Below are positions 11,675 through 22,950 of a stretch of DNA of 64,000 nucleotides, piece by piece. The stretch covers positions 16,395,276-16,459,275 of the forward strand of contig CM026433.1 in NCBI GenBank assembly GCA_014871385.1. The letters are read 5' to 3'. Below the pieces are notes generated by a model. It saw only the letters and a list, made by a program, of their open reading frames with translations. It did no database searches and was not told the origin of the DNA. This DNA is from Ceratodon purpureus (taxonomy: Eukaryota; Streptophyta; Bryopsida; Pseudoditrichales; Ditrichaceae). Every line of letters starts with the position of its first letter. Positions within the stretch are counted from its first letter, which is position 1. A program made the position numbers and the translations under genes.

Positions 11675-14420
11675 ATGAGAAACGGGATCATACATAGCAC
11701 ATTTATATTGCTTGTATTCTTCTTCCTTTTGGCATCCTCGACCGTTGCATTATCAGCTGACGGTATGCTTCAACCGTATGCTTTGACGACATTTGAGTCA
11801 TTAGACGGTCTTTTAAAGCTTGTCAAACTAATACGCTCTGTGTTCAAGTGTGGCATTGATATCGTTCAAAGCACTTCTAAGCGATCCGAAGGAGTATCTT
11901 GCGAACTGGAACGAAGCGGAAGCCGACCCTTGCAGATGGACTGGAGTTAGGTGCTTGCCTGAAACACGCCGCGTGCACATGCTGTAAGTAGCCCTTCTTT
12001 GCAAAACCTCATTGGTTTGCTCATCAAGTGCTCAGAGCTATGATCAAGCAAAAATTTGGTTACAGAAGTCTCTTTAATGAAAGTTGTTGCTTCATTTTGC
12101 CTACGTTTATCTTCAAAAAAATTAGGCTCGCCAAAATCTTGTGATATTGGACTTGAGATGAAGGACATGAAATTATATCAATCCGTGAATTTTCCAAGGT
12201 AATGGCCTCTAAACGGTTGCGAGGATCTATATCACCAGCCATTGGCAAGCTTGGGCAGCTCCGTAGAGTGTTTGGCCTTGATCCAATAAACCTATAAGCC
12301 CAATCTCTAATATGGTTTAGTAATCTATTTGGTTTGAAGGCCTCAATGCTGCAAATATCATCTCGGTACTGCTTGTGTCCTAAACATTGAAGGAGATTGA
12401 AGGCTGTCAATTCTCTTTGGGTTCAGGCGATATCTTGTGCACATACCGTGCCATGTTAGTCCAAGAAATTGTCCTCTCAATATTTCTTTAAAGTGATGTT
12501 ATTGCACCCGCAAGTAGTTGCAGAATTTGTCTCGCTTATTTCTAAACCGTGATTTTGTGCGTGTTACAGGAACTTGCATGCAAACCAGCTCTATGGACCA
12601 ATTCCAAAAGAACCTGGCGACTGCAGTTTGAATTGAGATATTTGTAAGTTCTTTTTTAATGTTCCGAGGAAGTTTTGGTCAAGGCCATGACGTTCCCAAT
12701 CAGGCAGTCCCACAGCTATCAATATGAAAAGAAATCAGTCCATTCAGTTCTATTATTTGAACCAAATGATGTCCTTTTTTAATTTGTGAAACCCCACAAA
12801 TCTTTTGACCATAACGTTACCTTTCATGTTCTGACCGCTGTGTATAATTAATTGGCTTGGATATTTCTGCAGATATCTACAGAAGAACTATCTCATTGGG
12901 AACATACCAACAGAGCTTGGAAAGCTCAGTCTTCTCAAAGCTTTGTAAGTGAGATCATCATACAAAATCAATGTGGCAGCATTTGACGATTTATGTTGTA
13001 CAAGGTTTGAAGTTCTAAAATCTTACAAAGTGAGTTTTGACCCGAGAGAATTTACTCATAATATGCACTCTAAACTTGCAGGAACTTCTATAGTTCGAAA
13101 CTTGCAGTAAACTTCCATATTTCTCTTGATTAGTGCTGTATGCATCGCCCTACTAATTGTTCTAGTGTGCTTTTGGTGCTGGTTCTTACGAACCGAGTAT
13201 GGAACCCAGGAGAATGGTTTTGCCAAGGATGCTGAAGGTGCTTACCCCTGCTCTATCCTGTCAGTTTAAAATGTTCATCTTAATATATGTATAGTAGGAA
13301 GTGATTCTGAGGGGAGTGACTGGGATTGCGATATCCAGCTTTTCTTTGAGAGAATGATCTTACTTGAGTTTTGATTTTTTCGTGACCATGCTTAGTAGTG
13401 TTACTGTTCAAATCATCAAAATCATAAGTTGTTTTTCTCTGACCATGCAGCATACCACGGAGCGAAGGTGGTCAAATTCCATGGCGACTTGACTTACACA
13501 TCCATGGATATCCTCAAGAGAACAAAACCGCTCGACGAGAGAGATATGATTGGCTCTGGGAGATTCGGCACTGTGTACCGCCTAGTTATGGAAGATGGCA
13601 ACAGCTTTACTGGGAAGCGGATTGGGGTATTGGAATTATCATCTGATGCTGTCTTTGAAAGGGAGTTGAAGATCTTGGGTTTAGGGTCAAGCATGGAAAC
13701 CTTGTGAACCTCCGTGGATACTGCATTTCCCCAGTTGCCAAGTTTCTGATATATGACTATCTACCTCGCGGAAATCTAGAAGAATCTCTACACGGTGTGT
13801 TTCTGACTCCTCTGTTCCCCTTTTGTGAATTTTTCAGCTGGATTGATCTAACGCTATTATGAACCTGGCTAAGAAAACTTGTTCCTAGATCAATATATTC
13901 CATTATATAGAATGTTGTCCTTGAAGTCACTGAGATTTCTCTGAGGATTTTCCCTAAGTAAAGCCTTTCACAGCCATCTTGTTTACACATGCATGTCGTC
14001 ACCAACTTGGGTCTCACATCGTCAATTTCCGCATCTTCCAGCAGACACAGAATGTTTATTGGACAATTGAATAATCGTCAATGATTCATGCGAAGTAACT
14101 TACAATCAATTGCTACTTGTCCATCAGATAGAGAGCTGCAAGCGGTAGTACTGAACTGAGCAGTGCGAATGAGGATAGCCATTGGAACTGGCCAGGGGAT
14201 TGCACACTTGGACCAAGGGTGCTTCCCTCCCATCGTCCACAGTGATATTAAGTCGAGCAATGTTCTGCTAGATGAGAATCTGGATCCAGTGCCAGAGGAG
14301 CGTCCTACAATGCACCGAGTGGTGCAATTACTGGAGACCATCCCCCACTTCCCCGGTCCCAGCGAGCTCACGAACTCCCACAGATCACCTCATTCTGTCA
14401 AGGAAGCCCGAGGCCGGTAG
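11675..14420 (+). pseudogene. FEI-type LRR receptor-like kinase, broken
   Basis: FEI1/FEI2 kinases are plasma-membrane LRR receptors acting in cell-wall signalling. Visible in order: a signal peptide (FILLVFFFLLASSTVALSA, about 11675-11766); the LRR cap EYLANWNEAEADPCRWTGVR; LRRs NLHANQLYGPIPKE (about 12571) and YLQKNYLIGNIPTELGKLS (about 12873); a transmembrane exon (about 13130-13238, CIALLIVLVCFWCWF); and a kinase N-lobe (13449-13797) with GSGRFGTVY and the lysine of TGKRI. The final piece (about 14163-14420) has IVHSDIKSSNVLLDEN and then VPEERPTMHRVVQLLE. Lesions: a stop/frameshift after CSLN in the LRR, a frameshift near 13680 after KILG, HSD in place of HRD, and a deletion at about 14283 joining subdomain VI directly to XI, so the DFG and APE segments are gone. 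Exon-intron structure is kept, so this is a decayed DNA copy. Confidence 0.85.
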
Positions 14421-15752
14421 ACAATTCCAAATTTTCCATAGGACAAGAAATGCCATAACACCAGCTCAAGGAGGTCTTAAGATCGTACCATAGAGATTAA
14501 TATGTACGACATCAGTTCTTCGGTTACATGGTGGCTTGTATCTGAGGATCCAAGTACATTTGCCACTCTCCAGTTTTATTTTCTAAAACTGCTGCAAAGA
14601 CGGTCAGGCTGGACCATAATGGTATACTGGCCCAGATTAACATCAAAGAATTGACCTCCACAAAATATGCAAAATATCCAAGGATCAACAGATGCCATTC
14701 TCCTTAGGTTTGCATCCCCAAGGTGACGGGTGGTGTTTGTATGAACTCCTAGGCCAAGGATGTAAGCCAGCCTTCCATTTCTTGTACATTATACATCTGA
14801 ATAATCAACGCTCGGAAAGCACTATTAGAGCTAAATGCGCTTTGATTACTTCCTCTTTGGACACAGGATCTGGATCATCTCTAAAAAAGATGACCGGAAT
14901 GAAACGATTGGAGCCTCTTGGAATGAAATGTCACAACCATACCTGCCAAATGCAAGGGCATGAAGTTGATACCAGCCATTCATATTCGAATCATGTGGGA
15001 GGGTTCATAAGTAAAAAAATTCAAGATACTTATTACATGTTTTATGTTTTAGAGCTGATGTGTGGGGATCTTATCAAGTGAATTTCTCTTCTTCCTTGTG
15101 CAGAACCTTGGATAGTTTTAGAATCTGAGTTGACCGCATTAACTCACAACCCCGATCAGCTACTTCTGGATTTCATATCTCTTCAGTCTTAGCACTGAGC
15201 ATTTTTGATGGCTCCACAGATTGTTGATTAGCAAGTTTCTCAACGGCCCTCTGTCTAATCTATGCAAAGTTTTAGGATCATCCTTCCTCCCTTACACCAC
15301 AGACACTTTGCTTCTCTGGCTGTAAAAGTTCTTACAAGTGTGTCAAATGGGGAGAATGTATTCGTTAGATCTGTTAATCTATCATGAGCATCACGTTTTC
15401 CAAATAACCGCACAAAGCTTGCATGTGCGATTTGAAGAAATATGACGATTAAATATAATGATTACAATCCTTTTGAAATGAAGTAAATTTAATTATAATT
15501 ATTCAATGCTCATAAATTTTGTTTTAAATAAAAGTAGAGATCTCAAACTTATAGCATGTTGTTAAATAATTTAAAAGAAATCAATGTAATTTATTTCAAT
15601 ATTGTTATTAAAATTTTACTTAAAAACTCTCTAAATTTATCTCAATTCTTTAATTGGAAAATAAGTCATTAAAATATTTGCATTCTCTATGAAAACTAAC
15701 TTCCAATTCAAAGGCAGTTTACACTATAGACCATACAAATTGACTCTAGTCT
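14421..15752. other. Intergenic stretch, no feature seen
   Basis: Only short chance frames. The part from about 15420 to 15720 is strongly AT-rich. No homology or repeat with the rest of the window was recognised. Confidence 0.55.
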
Positions 15753-16200
15753 TCAAAGCTCGCATTCAGAGTGAAAAATGCAACGTCATCGTATATATTG
15801 TCATTCACATCAAACGTAGTCCCCCGTAGGGGTTCATCAGATTTGAATTCAACTACGTCGCCTAGAGTACGACTACTCTCGAAGGAGGCATGTTCATCTC
15901 ACCCGGCTCATTCTCTACTCCGAGCCTATGCGCCCTGTTTTCTTCCTGTGAGGAGACAGCATGTGTTGATTTTGTCACCGCCTTGCTGCGGAGACAAGCA
16001 TTTAGGAGATCACCTAAAACGTGATGTCTATAAACTCGAATCCTTCTCATCTGAAAAGAGATAAGGCATCAGCTTCCACATCTCAGACACTATTCATAGG
16101 GTCAGAGGAAGCCATCCCAGGGTACGGTCGGGCTGCCACATCCACAATCGTCAGTGACTCTGGATGGCTCATTCTTCTACTTTCGAGAGATGAGCCCCCC
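15753..16200. repeat. Duplicated modules A and B, fused copy
   Basis: Module A (about 15753-16034) matches 17046-17323 in the same orientation and module B (about 16034-16200) matches 17901-18066. Here A and B abut, while in the right-hand copy about 577 bp separate them. On the minus strand A keeps a protein-like frame in both copies (GDVVEFKSDEPLRGTTFDVN against GDVVQFKYDESLRGITFGVN), so it may descend from a coding element that I do not recognise. Confidence 0.65.
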
Positions 16201-17040
16201 GGGAAATCAAGCTCGATGTCGACCTCCAACCGCAAGTGATGGACTCCGTGATAAGTACGGCGAGGAGCATGCCGTAGTAATGCTCTAATGTTTGTGTACA
16301 TAGGCCAACCTTAGTTCCAGGATGTAGACCGAAACGCATGTAGACCTAAACCTCAGGAGGTAAAAGAAGCTGGAAGCCTCGATGTTTATGAGCCTACTCA
16401 CGCAATGCATCCGGTGCTTCTTTGCAGTCGATGACCATTTCTCCCATAACGAGATAGCAATAACTTTGATAAAGGATACTTGTACAGCTTATCGGCGATG
16501 CGTATCAAGCCTTGCCCCCCATTAACAATACCTTTATACACAAATGCAGTCAATATGTCTTACTTCGGTATCAAAAGGTTACATCAATTTTTGACTTGCG
16601 CAAAGGTTCACACTTGGGAAACAACTATAAGGAGATTCCTACGTACGGGGCAAAAACAGAAACCAAGGGAACAGACCCACGCACATTCTTCCAATACATA
16701 TATGAGAAAGTATGCATGTGAGCGGCTCTTATTTGTAGTATTGAAAACGTGGGATTGCAGGCTCTCCACATGTAAAAGGACGTCGGGGTGGATCTCACAC
16801 CAAACTCATACATGGTGATCAACAATGAGATGTCCTGGTTGCAAGATTAAATTTTGTGCTGCATCCCCAAACACGCAAGTAACTACACAAGCTACGGACT
16901 TCCTAGAAAATTCCAGAATTGAAGCATGCCCCGAAAACTTCAAACTTGCACCTGAATGTACTCCTAACTAGTTCAACGCAACATTTCGCGAATCACCTAC
17001 GCTTAGACCAGAGTTCCAGGAAATTACGACAGACTCATAC
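16201..17040. repeat. Captured-fragment tail plus module F, copy 2
   Basis: The left edge (about 16200-16240) is the very end of the captured coding fragment (TSNRK-stop), followed by the ~180 bp that also follow it at 2660 and 10640, then module F (16420-17040), a close copy of 10841-11460. The piece sits between the two A modules. Confidence 0.65.
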
Positions 17041-17045
17041 TCAAA

Positions 17046-18066
17046 CCTCGCATTCAGAGTGAAAAATGCAACGTCATCGTCTATATTGTCATTCACACCA
17101 AACGTAATCCCCCGTAGGGATTCATCATATTTGAATTGAACTACGTCGCCTAGAGTACGAATACTCTCGACGGAGGCATGTTCATTCCACCTAGCCCATT
17201 CTCAACTCCGGGCCTATGCGTCCTGTTTTCTTCGAGTGAGCAGACACCAGGGGTTGATTTTGTCACCGTCTTGCCGCTGAGACAAGCATTTAGGAGATCA
17301 CCTAAAACGTGACGTCTATAAACTCTACCTGAACATGGTAAACTTGTATTCATCAAACCCCTCCATTCCGCATGGTACCTTGCAAGGGAGGAAAACTAAA
17401 TCTCTTTGTTCCACCTCACTCTACGGTGTCGACCTCGGTAGACTTTGTAATCTCCACCCTCCTCTCCTGGCTTTCATCCTCGTTGCTTTCTGTTGTCTCT
17501 CCACTATCATATGAAATCACTTAAGTTTTTGAGCCCTTTATTGTTACAGTTGCAAGGTGACCTGCCGAGAATATCGGACGAGGGACGGCCTCACAAATTC
17601 GTGATGAGATGATGTTGTTGCGACAGGAGGGTTTAGAGGCGATTGCATCCGCATATCATGATCACCAGAGATGTTGACGTCCCGGATTCTAACCGGTGGA
17701 GAAATTCCACAAGGATCGAAATCCTTATTGCTGTTGACATCCTCCACCATGGTATACCCCTCAACGTCTCCACCTCGATCCACAAACCTCCACCTTGACA
17801 TGCCTCGCCATCAACGTTGTGTTCTTCTAATACCTTATTCTCAATCGACGATGGTCCGCTCGTGTCCTGAGTAGAGTGACTGCCACGTCGGGTTGCTCGC
17901 TCGAATCCTTCTCATCTAGGAAAAGATGAGGCATCAGCTCCCACATCTTGTGCACTATGTACAGGGTCAGGGGAAGCCATCCCTGGGTACGGTGGAGCTA
18001 CCACATCCACAATCGTCCGTGAGTCTGGAGGGCTCATTCTTCTACTTCCGAGAGGTGAGCCACTGG
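17046..18066. repeat. Duplicated modules A and B, unfused copy
   Basis: Module A (17046-17323) and module B (17901-18066) are separated by about 577 bp with minus-strand frames including VISYDSGETTESNEDESQER and MSRWRFVDRGGDVEGYTMVE. B continues to the right in a minus-strand frame to about 18274 (GSRRMSPPDSRTIVDVVAPP). The whole looks like a remnant of one longer minus-strand reading region, possibly of transposon origin; no catalytic motif was found. Confidence 0.55.
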
Positions 18067-18484
18067 GGGCCGTCTCTACAGTCTGCAATCTGCATGAGTA
18101 AGTGCGATGGATAAGTGGGTCGAGAGGTGAAGCTGCAAAGTCAATTGGCGAGTCTGAGAGAAGGAAACCGATCGTGAGAGGAGGGAACGAATTGAAATCG
18201 TGGACATCGTTGTGGGTAGAGGCGGTTGGGTCTTGGCACCGTTCGGAAATCAATGTTGTAATTGCGAATGGCACGGCCCGAACAATTTCGCACTTTGAAG
18301 CTCTGTCTTGTCAGAGAACTCTAGAAAGCATGTGCAAGTGGGCTGTGTTCCATCGGCACTATTGAGAGAGGGGCTCGTTGAGGAGCATTGCAACACAGCC
18401 AGCAGCCAATCGTCGGCGACATCCACGGCGCTCTATCACCAGTGACGGGTAGATCAAGGATAAATTAGAATTGGGAGGTTGAGG

Positions 18485-20524
18485 TTTTAGGGTCGAATTC
18501 ATTTGGAGTCTGAGATGTGACTTTGGATGTTGGGTTTGCTCAATAGAGTTTTGGGGCTTCAGGGTATATGATCCTTGGTGTAGCGTACTTCACACCGGCG
18601 CCCTTCAAACAGCAACAACACCGTCTTCCTAGCGCACACTCTCCCCCGTCATCGCCCTTCTACACCGGTGGTCACACTAGTGTAATTGTGTCCACCTACA
18701 CTCGGGTCACACTAGTGTAACTCCAAGGAGATGAGGTGTGAGTGCATCGGCCTATACCCGGGGTTACACCGGTGTGATCCTTGGAGGACGAGGTGTGAGT
18801 GTGTCCAAGTACACCCGGGGTGTGGTGTATGCTCACGGAATTGAGGTGTGAGCGCATCGGCCCACACCTCGGGTCACACCAGTGTACCGTCACGGAGATG
18901 GGGTGTGAGTGTGCCATCCTACACCCAAGTCACATTGTCCGCCTACACCCGGGTCACACCGGTGTAATTTCACAGAGATAAGGTATAGGTGTGACCGCCT
19001 ACACCCAAGTCACACTCTCTGCGTACACTCAAGGTCACACCCGTGTAACCTCACGCTGAGGAGGTGTGTATGACTGCCTACACCCGAGTCACACCGGTGT
19101 AACTTTAAGGACATGAGGTGTAAGTGCATCGGCCTACACCCGGGGTCACACCGGTGTGAGTGTGTCTAAGTACACCTAGGGTGTGGTGTAAGCTCAAGGA
19201 ATTCAGGTGTGAGCGCATCGGCCCACACCCAGGGTCACACCGGTGTACCCTCACGGAGACGGGGTGTGAGTGTGCCAGCCTACACCCATCGTGCCAGTGT
19301 CCGCCTACATTCGGGGTCAGACCGGTGTAACCTCACGCAGAGAAGGTGTGTGTGACTGCCTACACCCGGGTCACACCAGTCTAACTCCAAGGAAATGAGG
19401 TGTAAGTGCATCGGCCTACAACCAGGGTCACACCGGTGTGAGTATCTAAGTACACCTGGGGTGTGGTGTACGCTCACGGAATTCAGGTGTGATCGCATCG
19501 GCCTACACCTGGAGCCATAGTAGTGTCACCTCACGGAGACGAGGTGTGAGTGTGCCCGCCTACAGCGGAGGTCACACCGGAGGTCATAGGAGGGGTCACA
19601 CTGTCCGTCTACCCCCGGGTCACAACGGTGTAACCTCGCGGACATGAGGTGTGAGTGTACCAGCCTACACCCGGCGTCACACTGATGTAACTCTACGGGA
19701 TGAGGTGTGAGCTGAAACCACGTATAGCCCGGGTCACACGGGTGTAACTCTACTTGCATCAGGTGTGAGTGTATGCTTACACCCGGGCTGTGGTGTTAGC
19801 TCATAAAATTGAGGTGTAAGTGTATCGACCTACACCCAAGTCACACCAGTGTCGCGTTTGTTATATATGGTGTGACTGTGTCCGCTCACACCGAGGGTCA
19901 CACTAGTGTGACTTCACGGAGAAGAGGTGTGCGTGTGTCCGTCTACACCTGACGTCACACTGTCACCCTTAACCCCCAACGTCACACTGTCCGTCTACAC
20001 CTGGGGTCACACCGGTGTGACCCCTGTTATGTATGGTGTGGGTGTGTCCGCCTACACCTGGGGTTATACCAGTGTGATCCTTGTGATATTTGGTGTGAGT
20101 GCATCCTCTTCTGTAGCAAACGCCATGCATCCTCTTTTCTCTTCGTTGAAACATCCGGTTCAGTAGCACAATGCTTGCAAGACGAAACTCTTGAAACTGA
20201 AAGTAGCGTCCAGACACTCTAACAACACCCAGCATGAAAACAATGAAAACAAATATATAGAGGTGAAGACAACTAACAAAACACAAATAAAAACAAAGGA
20301 CTACACCAGGGGGGTTACACGGTGTAGCTAATGGGTAAGAGGGACACAGTTACACCCCTTTGCAAAGGGGTGACACCACGGGGTTACACGGGTGTAGGTA
20401 AGGGCTGGGGGGGAACACCACTTCGCAAAGGGGCTACACCAAGGGTTTACACCAGGGAGTTACACGGGTGTAGAGGAGCTTGGCTCATGGGAACACTATC
20501 ACGCCTTGGTTGCAAAGGAGTGAG
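18485..20524. repeat. Composite minisatellite element, copy 3 (left part)
   Basis: Head module (18485-18660), a long minisatellite A (about 18660-20095) with many CACACCGGTGT-type cores, the GAAACATCCGGTTCAGTAG spacer (about 20110-20300) and the start of minisatellite B (20300-20524). This is the longest A array of the three copies. It is interrupted at about 20525 by an unrelated AT-rich insert, after which B resumes. Confidence 0.85.
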
Positions 20525-21110
20525 CGGACTGCTTATCAGCGTGTGAGATTGAATGAAACACAGTTTCAGGCAATGCACTATTTCCTTTGAAGGGGAAATC
20601 AAGATAAGAAATAAAATAATGAATCCAGCATAAAATCAAGTTTCATAAATATTATATTTTATCCTCGTAAAAGTGAATGAGTATCATAAAGCAAACCCAT
20701 CGAGCGGAGCGAGAAGGGTTTGACTAAGGGCAATGGGTCCGGTAGGACCCATTGCCCGTTACGTCTTAGGGTTATCTCAAAACAATGGATGTGGAGTAGC
20801 TGGGGTTGATCTCATTGAATTTTAGGTTTTATAGCCCCCATATTCATCCGGGTTATGTTAAAAAATAAATATGACCCAAGCTTACCATATCAAAAGGGTT
20901 TAGGGTGCAAGAAACACGTGTACAAAAATCATTTATCTCAACATATGCACTCGATCTAATTAATCAGATTAGTTATTTATTTGTAAGAAAATCACGAATG
21001 TAACAACTACATTTTTGAAAAGTTAACTTGGGATGCTTTGAATCATAAAATCAAATAAGTAAATCATCCTAGCTTCAGCACATAGTCACGTTATTTTCCT
21101 ATAGAATCCG
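20525..21110. mobile_element. AT-rich insert inside composite copy 3
   Basis: About 590 bp of AT-rich DNA separate two parts of minisatellite B. Part of it (about 20620-20840) is related to 50600-50820: both have TTTCATAAATAT, the two-hairpin block and then TGTGGAGTAG. An insertion is the simplest reading, but I found no terminal repeats or target duplication, so the element type is open. Confidence 0.5.
20691..20757 (+). other. Two-hairpin structured block, copy 1
   Basis: Hairpin 1 pairs CAAACCC (20692-20698) with GGGTTTG (20716-20722) around a 17-nt loop. Hairpin 2 is a perfect 13-bp stem, GGGCAATGGGTCC (20728-20740) with GGACCCATTGCCC (20745-20757), closed by a GGTA loop. The second copy at 50672-50737 keeps both folds with changed pairs. 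Confidence 0.7.
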
Positions 21111-21760
21111 CTATGTGTACCTCAAAATATAGACTCTCAAAAGACTACCTCCAAGGAAAAACACCGAGGGGTTATACAGTCACACCTTATTTGCAAAAGA
21201 ATTACACCAGTGATCGGGCTACATCAATGCGTCAATGGACTAGGAGGAATCCCGTAACACCTTCTTTGCAAAGAAGTTACATCAAGGGGTTACACTGGTG
21301 TAGCTACTAGCAAAGGGCTGTGGGGAAGACCGTCACACCTTGTTTGCAAACGGATTACACGACGGGGGTTACACTAGTGTATCAAAGGACTCGTACAAAC
21401 ACCATTACACCTTCTTCGCAAAGGGTTCACACCAGCGTAGCGAAGGGCTTAGGTGAACACCGTCACATCTTCTTTACAAACGGATTACACCACAGGGGTT
21501 ACACCGGTGCAGCTAAAGGCTCTTCCGCCCGCGCTCTCTCTTGTGTCTGCGTACACTCCCCCATCCGCGCTCGTCCGCCCGCGCCCCCTCATCCGCCTGC
21601 GTACGCTCGTTCGCCCGCGCCCCTTCTTCCGCCTGCGCCATGTCTTCCCTCTGCGCCCTCCCTTCGGCCTGCGCACTCTCTTTTGTCAGCGCTCGTGCGC
21701 CAGCATCCTCCTAGCCCATACGCCCTCTAGCGTCAAGTCCGCGCCCTATGGCATCTGTTG
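21111..21760. repeat. Composite minisatellite element, copy 3 (right part)
   Basis: Minisatellite B resumes (about 21150-21510) with units such as TTACACTGGTGTAGC and GGGGAAGACCGTCACACC, then the C-rich CGCGCCCC/CATCCGCC tract (21510-21700). It completes the copy interrupted at 20525. Confidence 0.75.
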
Positions 21761-22950
21761 AATCAAAGCCGGACTTATTGACTTGTTCATTTTATACGAT
21801 GCCGAGTATTCCGGTTGCCCCGATAAAATCCACGCAATTTAGTTGATCTTTTGAGCACTTCTCTGAGTCTTTAAAAATCGTTGTATTGTTTTGAAGTGAT
21901 TCTCTTAGAAGTAGGTACTTGCGGTAGAAATAATTTCTATCGTTTTATTGATGTTACTCTTGAACATGATGAACTAATTAATCTGGCGTAGATTCAAGTG
22001 GTGGTCTCGAAGATGACTTTTGAGTTCACAATCAGGATCTAAGGGATGACCACACCGAAGTGCATAACCACGTATTCAACAAACTTGGCAACGAGGTGTT
22101 TCCTGGGAGCAACATTGCGGACGCTCCTCCAACAATCTCTGGAGTATAAGGGCACAGAGCACAACAACACACAAGGCCATGACTACTTTTGTAATGTACC
22201 ATATGTTGGCACGAAGGCATCACCAGTGCGTCCACAAAGATCAGATCAACCAGCTATGTATATCAAATATTTAGGAAAAACTTCGAGAGACTCAATCAAT
22301 GAGAAACAAGATGTGTCATGTGGGCAAGAAAAGGAGAAAAAAATGAGTGTACATGATTATTCTTGTGTTCGTTGGATTCAGGTGATCACGTAAATCCTAG
22401 CAACCCCCTGCGACACCGTGACATTACATAACTTGAATTTCGACATGAATTAACAAGATCACGAGGTGGATACACATCTTCCTCGCATGTTACTACATAG
22501 AAACTAAAGTCTGTAACGAAGAGCTATAGAGCGTTCAAGATGTATACCATGCATGATTTGAACTCAGTATTTTCCTTCCAAGCATTCATATAAGCTAGAT
22601 GGAAATTGCCTCCGAAAAGTTCAGAAGTAGTTTGGGCGAGGAATAGAACGAATGAAATATAAGCCCAAAGAGGGTAAAACTCTTACATAACAACCAATAA
22701 TGGAATAGTAATGTAGAATAAACACATAAGAATGGATTATACAACGACAACAACCGTACCGGCAAAAGCTTCCAAGTCACAACCAATCCTCGGACCTCAA
22801 TACCGCAAAAACAATTCACTCAACTATGGAAAAGTGCTCAGCACCATTAACGAGGTCACCTAAAATAATCCCTAAGAATACACGCTCCCTTATAATTTCG
22901 CCACCCCAAACATATGAACAAGTATCACACAGCATGATCCTACCAATTTG
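21761..22950. other. Unassigned stretch ending in a degenerate downstream module
   Basis: Between 22040 and 22390 a plus-strand frame is open but unrecognised (FLGATLRTLLQQSLEYKG); an alternative frame reads HNHVFNKLGNEVFPGSNIAD. From about 22640 to 22950 the sequence is a diverged copy of the module at 2064/10018 (AACAACCAATAATGGAATAG, CAAAAACAATTCACTCAAC, AATTTCGCCACC). The 375-bp array starts directly after it. Confidence 0.45.

Noticed and set aside
15753..17323. A small LTR retrotransposon with module A as the LTRs
   Set aside because: I found no TG...CA ends, no priming site and no target duplication, and the interior is module F, which also occurs alone at 10841.
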